A stretch of 64,000 nucleotides of DNA from Spinacia oleracea (Eukaryota > Streptophyta > Magnoliopsida > Caryophyllales > Amaranthaceae), in NCBI RefSeq assembly GCF_020520425.1, contig NC_079492.1, positions 102,335,157-102,399,156 of the forward strand, read 5' to 3'. The notes under the pieces are model-generated. The model made no database searches. It saw nothing but the letters and a program-made list of their open reading frames with translations, and had not been told where the DNA came from. Below are positions 23,641-35,283 of the stretch, piece by piece. The number at the start of each line of letters is the position of its first letter. The first letter of the stretch is position 1. Position numbers and translations under genes: made by a program.

Positions 23641-24754
23641 ATCAGTCTTTAAAGAAATTTCCAATGTTCTTTCCTTCCGATGAATATGCAAGCAGTTTAC
23701 AATTGCTAAGTTTCGATTACATGTGACATTCTCTTGCTATTTTCATATTACAATTGGCGATTACTACCATTCATTTGGTTCTAATTGTGACACCATTTCC
23801 AGATTATAATTGTGATTACTACCATTCAATCGATTCAACTTCTGACGGTTTTGATAATATTTTGATTGCTAATGATTTCTTGTCGGTGTTAAATGGGTTG
23901 CTACTCATTTTTGTCGTGGTTGCTTAGGTATGTATTTAAGAAGATACCCATAGCTAAACCGAGAAGTTTAAGAGAACAACTCTCCAGGAGGTCAGTCATC
24001 AATCTCTAATTCTTGGATATTCAATTGAGCATGTTGGTAGTCAATATCTCAGAATTTTAATTTGCTAGAGTAATGTTGTTGATTGTATTTACTTCATTTT
24101 ATCATGGATTTGATGTACGGCAAGTGTTGCCTGATGGAAACTCATCAGTAGCAGATGTTGGATAGACTTTATCCTGAAAATATATCAACAAAAATAAGTA
24201 ATATCAGATTTATCACGGCCAGCTATTTTATGTCATATGACAAACATTAGTGATGAAGAACTAACTGTAGCCTATAAGGAGTGGGGGGGGGGTTATAGCA
24301 GAAATACCGTGGTTGATTGGTTGGTGAAGCTCGAACCCATTTCTCCCTTGAATTTGTTTGTCCTTTCCATTTTTCCATGCAGTACTTGAACAACACTTGT
24401 CCGTATTCCTTCACCTCCCGAGCACGTTATCCAACTTAATGCCTTGGAAGAAGATGATTGTTAAGTTTTAACCAACATTTGTACACCCAGGCCATATACT
24501 ATTGGATTGTGAAGAAATCATAGGCCATAAATATAAGGAGAGACAATGAGCTTCCTCCATTGAGATCCTAGACAAAAGATGGTGCAATCATCAGTGTGTT
24601 ACAATGTTTCTGAGTATTAACAATTTGATCATAGGATTGATTAAGGGTCAGTATGGACTGTGAAAAAACTGAATATGAGAGAAGCAGAAATGGTAAAATG
24701 TAATATACCCATTAAGTGTTGTCTTTAAAACAAAGGAATGACCTTATACATGCT
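23641..24754. other. No recognisable feature
   Basis: AT-rich DNA with no convincing gene. A run of ten or more G residues lies at about 24284-24293. Nothing here matches the surrounding elements by eye. It may include the 5' flank of the ankyrin gene fragment. Confidence 0.4.
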
Positions 24755-26610
24755 CAGAATCCTTTACATTTTGCAGGGCACTTAGATTTTGCAAAGAAAA
24801 TACTGGAATTAAAGCCTGAATTTGCCACACAGGTGAATGTAGAAGGATATAACCCAATGCATTTAGCATCAAGAAATGGACACCTACAGATAGCAAGAGA
24901 GATCATCATCACAACCGACTCAAATGTTTGCCGTATTGAAGGAAAAGACGGGACTACCGCTCTTCATTTAGCAGTTTTAGGAGGGAGGGTTGACGTGATA
25001 AGCGAAATACTAGTTAATTGTGAAGGATGTATGGAAGATGTGACGGTGCAGAAAGAGACTGCTTTGCATCTTGCTGTCAAGAACATTCAGGTTGAGAGCT
25101 TTCGGGTTTTGTTGGATTGGACCAGAGAATCGGAGAAAGAAGTGTTAGGTTATGATACATATGACAATTCATAAATCATGCGGAAAAACCATTTAGCCAG
25201 GAATACATATTATTTACACATAATCATATAGCATAGTTTAGATGCATACTCTTTGTTGCGTGCCTTCCCTAGCTGCGCCCGAACCGAACAAGAACAAGTC
25301 TTTAGGACTCCAAGTGTCGTCCCTCCGTAGATAGTCCACAGCACGTCCGGATCCGCCTTAAGATTGACCAACTAGAATCGCCCTTAAGGTACTAAAAATT
25401 TCGGCACTTTTGAGCAAGGAATGTGTCTGAAATTTTCTCTCAAAAACTCACTTTGAATACTTGAAAAACTTGTTATAAATTGTGAACCCATGCCACATAT
25501 TTATAGGGGTATGGAAAGAGAATTGGAATCCTATTAGGATACGAATTAATTAAATTAGAATCCTAATGAAACTCTTATTTAATTAATTTATCAAATAGAA
25601 TTAGGAATTTAATCATTAAACGAATCCTGTACGTTTTAGGTTTCGTATGTGAACACAAACACCCACGCACGCACAGCAGCCCACGAGGGGCGCCATGCGC
25701 GCGCGCGCACAGCCCGAGCATCGCAGCCCACGACTGCCGCAGCCTTGGGCGCGCGCTGGGCCTGCCTTGCGGTGGGCCTGGCGCAGCCTTGGGCTGGCGT
25801 GTTGTGGCGCGCGTTTCCCTTGCTGGACGTGGGCCTGGCTTCGTGCTGGGCCTTCGTCTAGCAAGCTCGTCCGATGCTAATTCGTACGACGCGCTTCCGA
25901 TTAATTTTCCGATTCCGGAATTCATTTCCGATACGAACAATATTTAACATTTCCGATTCCGGAATTAATTTCCGTTTCGAACAAATATTTAATATTTCCG
26001 TTTCCGGAATTATTTTCCGATTCCGATAATATTTCCGATTCAGACAATATTTCCGTTTCCGGCAATATTTTCGATTCCGGCAATATTTCTATTTCCAATA
26101 ATATTTCCCGATATGTACCATGTTTCCGTTTCCGGCAACATCTACGACTTGGATAATATTTATATTTCCGATACGATCCATATTTCCGTTTCCGGCAATA
26201 TCATCGTTTCCGGAGTATTCATTTCTTGCCTGTGACGATCTCAGCTCCCACTGAAACCAAGATCCGTCGATTCCGAATATCCATAGATGGAGTATTTAAT
26301 GCCATTAAATACTTGCTCCGTTTACGTACTATTTGTGTGACCCTACGGGTTCAGTCAAGAGTAAGCTGTGGATTAATATCATTAATTCCACTTGAACTGA
26401 AGCGGCCTCTAGCTAGGCATTCAGCTCACTTGATCTCACTGAATTATTAACTTGTTAATTAATACTGAACCGCATTTATTAGACTTATCATTGAATGCAT
26501 ACTTGGACCAAGGGCATTATTTCCTTCAAGAAGAGATTCTGAATGGAAAGGATGAACATGGGAATACCGGCCATTCTGCAACTTGCAATCTGGAATAAGC
26601 GACGACAGGC
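24755..26610 (+). pseudogene. Ankyrin-repeat protein gene fragment, split by a solo LTR
   Basis: The plus strand at 24755-25142 encodes consecutive ankyrin repeats (NPLHFAGHLDFAKKIL, NPMHLASRNGHLQIAREII, TALHLAVLGGRVDVISEIL, TALHLAVKNIQVESFRVLL). The arrangement resembles plant BDA1/ITN1-type ankyrin membrane proteins, which often act in defence signalling. A solo LTR (25143-26528) interrupts the exon, and the repeat homology resumes at 26534 (EILNGKDEHGNT) before a one-base frame change near 26565. No start codon fits the homology, the first repeat looks shortened by a few residues, and the usual C-terminal PGG membrane domain is absent. I call it a gene fragment that was probably already decayed. 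It is the only host-type coding homology in the window. Confidence 0.8.
25143..26528 (-). mobile_element. Solo LTR of the Copia-2 family
   Basis: 1386 bp, beginning TGTTAGGTTATGATAC and ending ATTTCCTTCA, flanked by a perfect AGAAG duplication (25138-25142 and 26529-26533). There is no internal region, primer-binding site or polypurine tract. This is the product expected from recombination between the two LTRs of a full element. It is clearly more diverged from the Copia-2 LTRs than those are from each other. It carries the same motif array and GC-rich block (about 25660-25875). Confidence 0.95.
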
Positions 26611-26910
26611 AAGTGTTACAATTTGGTTACAATTTCCCTGCTCTCTTAAACTTTTAAAAATCTGCAAATATATGAAGTATATATTTGGTTACAATTTCCC
26701 AGCTCTCTTAAACATTTAAAAATCAGTTTTGATCAGTTTTAACCCGTAATGATCAGTAAATGGTTAACTACATATTACTTTTACTTCAACTTTCCTGATT
26801 AATGGTTATTTACTTTTAAGTCGATTCTATTTACTTATATGAGTTATTTATCTACTTTAACATTGAATAAAAGGCAAAATGTGCAATTGCATCTTAATTA
26901 TTCCTACCCT

Positions 26911-26979
26911 AGCCTACTAACTCAATAGGAAGAGCATTCTGCATTTGCGCAAAAGATGTGGGTTTGAATCCCACGTAGG
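26911..26979 (+). repeat. tRNA-like sequence A
   Basis: Has a tRNA-type A-box region (CTAACTCAATAGGAAGAGC), a perfect T-arm (GTGGG/CCCAC around TTTGAAT) and pairing acceptor ends (CCTAC/GTAGG). The anticodon arm is poor, so a functional tRNA gene is unlikely. Best read as a tRNA-derived repeat. Confidence 0.5.
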
Positions 26980-27581
26980 TTCTTCTTTTGTAAGTGTTGG
27001 GTAACAACATGTTTGATATCAAGATAGGGACTTGCATAACATGAAAGCCACAAGGATGACGACGATAATAAATAGCTCCTCCATGGTAAGGTATGTTGAG
27101 AATTATGAGGCTCTCAATCAATGACCTTTTCCATGCGAAGTCGCCTTGAATGAGTATCATGTTTTACTTAGTTAGTCTACATTCGATTCAAGACTTGTTC
27201 TTTTATCAGAATTGTACACAGCATACAAGCACTCGGCAACCACTTTACTGAATCCATGCCAGAACGCTACAACATCAGTATACCTAAACCAAACCACAGC
27301 AGGAGCACGAAAAGACAACTATTTTTTTTTTGCTGAACTACAACATTGAAAACTGACTCAACGACCACTAGTGCGCTCATAGGTCTGCAAAGTGCAAACC
27401 CTCTAAAATTAACACTAAACATACCAACAACAAAAATATACTGATTTCATTTCTCAAACCCAAAAAACTAACATTCTGCTGATATTTACTTTTATGATTT
27501 TCTTATTTACTTTTGAGTGTTTTGAATTTACTTTTGTGTTTCTTATCTACTTTTGAGATATTTTACGCGTGTAAATTACCA

Positions 27582-27649
27582 ACCTACGTAGGATTTGAAC
27601 CTTCATCCATGTGCAATGGCACATTGCTCTTCCATTTGAGCTAATAGGT
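27582..27649 (-). repeat. tRNA-like sequence B
   Basis: Minus-strand reading gives ACCTATTAGCTCAAATGG, AGAGCAATGTGCCATTGCAC and GGTTCAAATCC, with acceptor ends that partly pair. The anticodon-like stem ATGTG/CACAT encloses six bases instead of seven. The T-stem is imperfect. It shares both flanks with copy D. Confidence 0.5.
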
Positions 27650-28190
27650 TTCGACTTAATATTTAAAGAATTTTTTTTGCAAAGTTCCAGTATTATATTG
27701 TTTACTTCTAGAAAGATTTAGTTTACTTTTATAGAGATATAGTTTACCAAGTTCCTGAAGCTAGGTCTCAACCCCCCAAAACTTTTCTAGGCCTCAACCC
27801 CCCAAACCTTTTCTAACTTACAAGAATTATTCTCTTATCAGAACCGCACAGAACTTGCGAGCACTTGGAAACAACAAGGTGACCTTTGGATGTCCAAGTC
27901 TTTTGTGGGAATGTAAGTCTCAAAGTTGTATTTTGAAGCAGCAGGGTCATAATTTTGACGTGAATTTGTCTTTTTATACACCCGGCTCAGGCATGGGCAG
28001 AAGTCAGTGGAGTGGCTGGGTCAGGATGATGCTGCAATTGTGTGGGAATGGAAGTCTCAAAGTTGTATTTACTATTTATCACAAGTAATCGAGGCCTCTA
28101 CTTTTCAATTATTTTGATTTACTTTTTTCGGTTTTTGCTTTACTTTTTTTTGCTTTTTGCTTTACTTTGATTTATTCTATTTAAAACCCA

Positions 28191-28259
28191 ACCTACTAGC
28201 TCAATGAGTAGAGCATTGTGAAAATGCATAAAGATGTGGGTTTAAATCCCACGTAGGTT
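28191..28259 (+). repeat. tRNA-like sequence C
   Basis: ACCTACTAGCTCAATGAGTA, a perfect T-arm GTGGG/CCCAC and acceptor CCTAC/GTAGG. The anticodon arm (GTGAAAATGCAT) does not form a normal stem-loop. Related to copy A. Confidence 0.5.
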
Positions 28260-28678
28260 CATCTTTACTTTTGAGATTTTCTTATTTACTTTTGAGTTTT
28301 TTAATTTACTTTTGAATTTTTTTAATTTACTTTTGAATTTATTTAATTTACCTTTTGAATGTTTATGATTCATATTTGTAACAAATTTAACAAATATCCA
28401 TCATCCGTTGCTATAACATAATTTCCGTACTCCTTTATTGTTTCACACGAATTCACTTTGCACATATTTTACATTTTGATTTCTTTTTGAGTTTTATTTA
28501 CTTTTGAGTTTTTATTGTTAACTTTTTAGATTTTTTTATTTACTTTTGAACATTTCTATTAACTTAAAGTCTGTACTACTAGAGAATGAAGTTAATCGCT
28601 AAATTTCGAATCACATCAACAATTATACTAACTTTAACTCTAACAACAGGATAAGACTTTTTACACATGTAAATCATT

Positions 28679-28747
28679 AACCTATGTAGGATTCGAACCT
28701 ACATCCATGTGCAATGGCACATTGATCTCCCATTTGAGCTAATAGGC
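28679..28747 (-). repeat. tRNA-like sequence D
   Basis: The best-preserved copy. The minus strand gives GCCTATTAGCTCAAATGGGA, the stem ATGTG/CACAT, a perfect T-arm (GTAGG TTCGAAT CCTAC) and acceptor pairing CCTAT/ATAGG. The anticodon loop is one base short. Confidence 0.55.
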
Positions 28748-30557
28748 ATCGAGATATAGTTTACTTTTAGAGAGATATAGTATACTTTTGCCCAATTTTA
28801 GTTTACTTTTAATACAATCATGCACACTAAAGTAAACTAACACTAAAAACATTCATAGTAACATGAATTAAACTCAAACAGTTCCTTGTAAGCACTAGAA
28901 ATAAATCATTAGTAACGAGAAAGGCACCTCCTCTACTTCGTTCTCTTGTAGGATTCTGGAAGTTGTTGAATTTCTCTACCTGAGTGGATAATGAGAAGGG
29001 GTTGTAAAGACTAACTTAAGTACATAGAAGCACCAGATACATCTAATAATGGTCTTCTAATCATATTCATAAACGATGTCCTCACTCACACAATCACACC
29101 CTACACTTACACTTTTGAATGAAACACATCAACACTCAATCGCACCCACTTTCACCTGCACAACATAATGGACCACAACAACTCACAAAAAACTTCAGGC
29201 AACCATTTTAACAATCGGCCACGCACAATCCAGTCATATATCAAGCCTCACTGCACCGACAACTAACTCTGCAGCTTCGGAACAACCCTCAAACACTATC
29301 ACATACACTTATGCTTACCTGCACAGACCAATATACAGAGGAAAAGAGCACATATGTTCTGCCAGAATAATAAGAGGTTGTCAACAAATCTGAACCTAGT
29401 CCTAATACTTTTTCCTAAGCCACTAACACTTACAAAACTACAGTCATGGCTGTTGTTAGCCTGCTGCTAAGCAGATACAGACCAAGCTGAAAAAATCTGT
29501 TCTCCAAACTCAAACCAGAAAAAGAAAAAAACACAAATCCCAACCTACAAACATTACACATTGCTTTTCAGACCCGAAAACCAGATTACATCCTCCTTCT
29601 TCCATTTATCAACTTTAGGAGAGGTTTAGTTTACATTTATAGAGATTTAGTTTACTATTGGACAGTTTAAGCAACATTTACCTCATCTAGTTAAGCTCAC
29701 AGAAAATTAGCAATGAGAATTGAACTAAATTGGCAACACTTTTTGATGTTGGTCCCAAAATCACAGCAGACATATGAAACAAGAACATTATTCATGAATG
29801 AATTGCTAGTCTAATTTTGAAGTAAGATTGTAGAAAAAATTAACCAAAAATAACCTAAAAGCGCCTAGAACAACTAATTTGGGGGAAAATTTTCTAGAAT
29901 TTGAAGAGTATTAGAAAAATAAAATAAACACAGAATAGTGCTATTACTAAACTGGAATGAATTTGTAACTAAATCGCAAGGAAAACAAAGTCAAGTTCAC
30001 AAAAATACCTTAACCATGACGATCTCCAAAATTTAGCAATTTCTATCATCTCTTCCATTTAATACAAAATTGAGATTTTCTAAAATTGACTCAAAAATAG
30101 TTGCAATTTTGAAGCAAATTCAGAATCAAATGAGAATTTAATCCTGATCAACGCTCAAAAATAGTTGGCGAACAAAATTTCAGAAATAAAATAATTATAA
30201 ATCAAACTAAATTCACATGTTTACCTTTGAATTTGAGAAAATTGGCAGCAAATTCACCAAATTATACAAACTAGCTTTCGATTTTGAAATCGATTTATAT
30301 ATTCGAGTGAGAGATCGTACAATTTCATAACAATTTGATGGATTGTAGAGAGAAAATGCGTATTCGAGATCGAATTTGGGTACTTGTTAGACGAAAATTC
30401 GAGGAACCAGGAGGAAAAGAAATTGGTTAGAGAGAGAAAGGGTCACCCAGATTTTTTTGTAAGTAGAGAGATAATACGCGTGTGAGGACACTAAGATGGA
30501 TCTGCTTGAAAATTCAATCCCAGCCGTTAATTTTTACATGATCTGACGGTGTATATA

Positions 30558-30609
30558 GGTTCTCATTATAAGAGAGGTTCTCATCTTAAGAAGGGTTCTC
30601 ACCAGAACC
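30558..30609. repeat. 18-bp-spaced GGTTCTCA repeats ending in a hairpin
   Basis: GGTTCTCA occurs at 30558, 30576 and 30594, exactly 18 bp apart. The last copy forms a perfect hairpin GGTTCT-CACC-AGAACC (30594-30609) just before the long TA run. It could be the end structure of a DNA transposon, but no matching opposite end was found. Confidence 0.55.
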
Positions 30610-30615
30610 TGGTCC

Positions 30616-31786
<1,171 letters not shown>

Positions 31787-33680
31787 TGTAACACCCTAAT
31801 AATTATCCTCGTTTAAAATTATTTTCTTACTAAAAACAATAGAGAATTACTAGAATATTACCGCCACCGTGATAACGACTAAGACTTGTTTCAGAATTAC
31901 ACAACAAAACTATTAACTAACTTTTAAAATCCAACATAAATAAATAATATCCTCTTACAATTCGGAACCACTAAAGACCCTAATTAAAATCCAAAAACAT
32001 AAAATCCAAATAATTAAAAACTCTAGACACTCAAGTCACATTATTAAAACACAGAGTTTGAAAATAAATACATTTAAAATAATTCTCTCAACATCCCAAT
32101 CCCGAATGTTGACATTACTTCACTTGCAAATAACCTCTATATAATAACCTTATTTGAATGCTCACAAAAATAGCAAGTGCAAAGATGGGTGTTAGTAGGG
32201 TCATTAAGGAAGAGGTCGTGACCAAAGACAACAACAACACACGTAATCAGTAAGGTTGAGTACATAAAAGCTAGAATCAACTAAAAACATAGCATGCTTC
32301 ATTTTAAAATAAATAACATTGGTCACTTGCAAAAGCCACATCATCACTTCAACATTAATAGAATAATAACATGACAAGACTTGATCCTGTCACCACTCCT
32401 AACTCTAATTTCATTAACTTTAAAGAATTGGATTAAGCATCGAACGAGGTTCTTGCCTATTAATGTCCAAAATGGACTAGCATTTCGGAACAAACTAAAT
32501 ACTAATTAAATATAACATTTTGTCACTAAATTGTGATGGATTCCAACACGTTAATAAATATACAACGTCTTGTATTACAGTATAAGCCACGGGATACAAC
32601 CGTATACTCCCCTCATATGTTCATATTCAAGATGCAAATGTTTTAATAGCTTTGAAGATTATACTCTTCCACTTTACGTTTTTAATATTTTATTCATTGG
32701 CCGACTCAACCACTCAACAAATAAAACAAACAAAAACTTCAACAATGCACACATCTTTTTCTTGCATGCTTCGAAATTAAATGACATGCAATTTAACTTT
32801 AAAGTGAAGTTTCTCACTCTAAAGTATCATTGATTTTGGGTTTCAAATTGGAAATTGAAGTTGAAAATTGTACTTTAATGTAAAACTAAAATTTAGGACT
32901 TGAAATTAGGAGGCTTAATGTTTAAAAGAAAGGGTGATTCAAGCAGGAAAAATCCTAACTTTTATATACTCCAAGTATTGAAAAGTTCTATTTTATAGAG
33001 ATATTGCTTTTATTTAAACATCCTTAAACATTGATTTTGAAAGTTGAACCTGAAACTAGAAGTTCATGAGTTCTAGTTTGAAGATGGGTTTACACATCTT
33101 CAAACATCCTTGACCTTTTGAAAAATTATATGAGTAAAATCACTTATAATAATCAAGTTTTTGAAAAGGGTTTTGAAAAATCCTAACTTGAAATTGAAAT
33201 AAGAGTATGAAGATAATTTAAAGTAGTCCCTCCAAAGATTACTCTTTAGTGAAGCATGTTCCTAGTTCATGTGAGTTATGAACTCGCACGAATATCCTTG
33301 GAATTTTGGACAAGTATGTAAAAATTGAATACAAAGAAAGGTAAAAGTTTATATTAGATTAAAGCCTCAGAAGATAACCTAGATCTTGTATGTAGGTTGA
33401 AGCTTCTTTGCTTCAGCTCTAATTGCTAAGACTTGAACTTAAATTTTGAAGAGTTTTGATGATTGGATTTTGTATTGGAAGAGTTGAAATTTTGTATTTG
33501 TGTGCGAGTATATTTTGATAGAGTTTAGATACTGAATAATACTCCAAAAACTTATCCATTTTGGGTGAAAATTGGGGGATTTATTAATGAGAGCGGTACA
33601 ACTTCCCAGCAGGTGCGTATGACGCAAGGGCTGTGCCTAGATCTCCTATTTCTGGGCGCTGCTCCTACACGATTCCTGAC
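31787..33680 (+). mobile_element. Possible degraded LTR of chromovirus type
   Basis: Begins TGTAACACCCTAATAATTA, a start typical of LTRs of plant chromoviruses (Tekay/Del-like), and continues as AT-rich noncoding DNA. No second LTR, duplication or coding region is in the window, and the right end is not defined. Low-confidence call resting on the terminal word and general character. Confidence 0.25.
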
Positions 33681-33689
33681 AAACAAAGG

Positions 33690-34189
33690 CGTACCTAGGG
33701 ATTTGTTGGGTGACTAAGTGGATTTGCATTAATGACGAAGTAATGTTGTCTTTCATGGTGATCAAGTCTTGAGACAAAGTTTGCATCTTGAATGCAACAA
33801 TTTTTGATAAATGTGCTTTTCGGAAAATGTTACTCGGAATTTACCGTGTTACTTGGTTTTATCAGTCGGCACCCGAGGTGCTCGGTTTTGTGGGTCAACG
33901 CCCGAATTGGAAGTGTTTTATATCTTTTCGATTGGAAAAGTGTCTGGGAGTTGGATTGTGGCATCCGTCTCGGGAGTTTGTACTTGGATTTGAACTTGTA
34001 CTTAGAAATGGATTTTGAACTGGCGTTCGGGATTGGAACGGACTCAAGAACTGGTTGGAATTGGAATTAAAATCGGGATTAAATCATTGTCGTTCGCAAT
34101 CGGTGCTTTCGCTCGGAGTTGCGCCAACTGAAGAGAGACAGATGATGTCGTCATCGGCTCTAAGGGGAGACACAAATTAGGTATCTACA
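33690..34189 (-). mobile_element. Tat-like LTR fragment, minus orientation
   Basis: On the minus strand, reading from 34189, it starts TGTAGATACCTAATTTG, comparable with TGTAGACACCTACTTTTG at 2330. It is preceded by AGTCAAATTGGGATTTA, comparable with the polypurine tract at 2314. The left limit is uncertain. Confidence 0.4.
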
Positions 34190-34924
34190 TAAATCCCAAT
34201 TTGACTAAGCTTTTTGTTAAAAAAACACAAGTCAAAGTTTTCGAATGAGATGAAGAATGGTAAAAATGCTCTGCAATTAAAACCATTCTTTGAACGTCGG
34301 TACCTGCACAAAAAAAGCGTTAGAAAACAATAGTTGAATCTGGCTCCGGCATGGCTTGATGACTCTTAGCCCTAGTCTTGAACTACTTAAAATTTTCTAG
34401 ACCTAGCTTGGAACGGAGATTAGCATCGATATTTTGAATTCCTCTGGAATTTTTAATACCATGGGTTGAGTCCCTTGGGTGATTGAAATTTTTCTCGGGC
34501 ACCGCTCGGGATTTTCCTACTTTAATCCAATGCATAGTTTTTTAATATCCACCCGGGGAATATTTTTGGAGGTTTAAAACTTATTTGGATTTCCTGAAGC
34601 TTGGCTCCGCTGGGATTAATTTCTTGTATAGGGGTATTTTTTGGAGTTCGGAGTTGAAAGATATTCATCTGCCTTTGTAGACGGAACATGCGAATACCCG
34701 TATTTTTCGGAAGATGATTTGACTTGATGTTTGATGCTTTGTGCAAAACATTATAGCAATAAAGTACGCAAAATATTAGTATGGAAGACCGTGTGCGAGG
34801 GAATCTCGCACACATGTTCGACACATAAGTAGTGCCTGGCGCATAGGGCTGCCTGCACCTTACGCTAGGCCCTCTTATATATTCCCCTTCGGGGGTTCTT
34901 TGGACGAATGCTCAATTGTGCTTT
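34190..34924. other. Spacer between two outward-facing Tat-like LTR starts
   Basis: About 735 bp with no coding potential, lying where the 3' UTR of either flanking Tat-like LTR should be. It contains GCGCATAGGGC...GCTAGGCCC-like inverted segments near 34840. Confidence 0.35.
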
Positions 34925-35283
34925 TGTAGACGTCTACATTTGACCCTTGTCCTAAAGAGGAAACTTTGATAATGAAACTATAACCCACTTGTCCAATGCT
35001 CTCCTGACTAAGAAAACGAGAATCCTACAACTGAGTGAAATGATATTTGAAGCAAAATTTATATTTATAGTAATTTCAAAAAATAGTAACTGCTATGCTA
35101 AGTATCTGCTAATTATATAACCCGAACAACATAGGTTTATATTTGTTAAAAGATGAAATTGCATTCCAATTAGTCTTTTTAAAGAGCTCAAATCGTAAAA
35201 AGGATAGAAATCCGAAATAAAACCGAAGAATCCAGAAGCTGCGCTAGCTGGCAGGTGGGCGTGGGTGAGGTGGTCGAAAAGTG
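34925..35283 (+). mobile_element. Tat-like LTR, 5' part, plus orientation
   Basis: Starts TGTAGACGTCTACATTTG and follows the 2330-2780 LTR in order (purine-rich GATAATGA, AGTAACTGC, and a RATAGAAATC word). It is cut at 35283 by the Athila-like element. Confidence 0.5.

Larger units (their letters stand above)
26611..30557. other. Noncoding region rich in TTTACTTTTGAG-like words
   Basis: No protein homology seen. The T-rich word TTTACTTTTGAG and variants recur dozens of times (26780-26860, 27480-27560, 28090-28170, 28260-28360, 28490-28560, 28750-28820, 29630-29660). They flank four tRNA-like sequences listed separately. A 36-bp segment (TGTGGGAATG.AAGTCTCAAA...) occurs twice, near 27905 and 28040. 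The region could be one large noncoding mobile element, but I could not find its ends. Confidence 0.4.

Noticed and set aside
27855..28088. Small plus-strand frame of 77 residues
   Set aside because: Contains an internal 36-bp duplication and no recognisable domain; probably chance.
26911..28747. Functional nuclear tRNA genes
   Set aside because: T-arms and box-like segments are good, but anticodon arms are malformed or have six-base loops, and the copies are diverged repeats.
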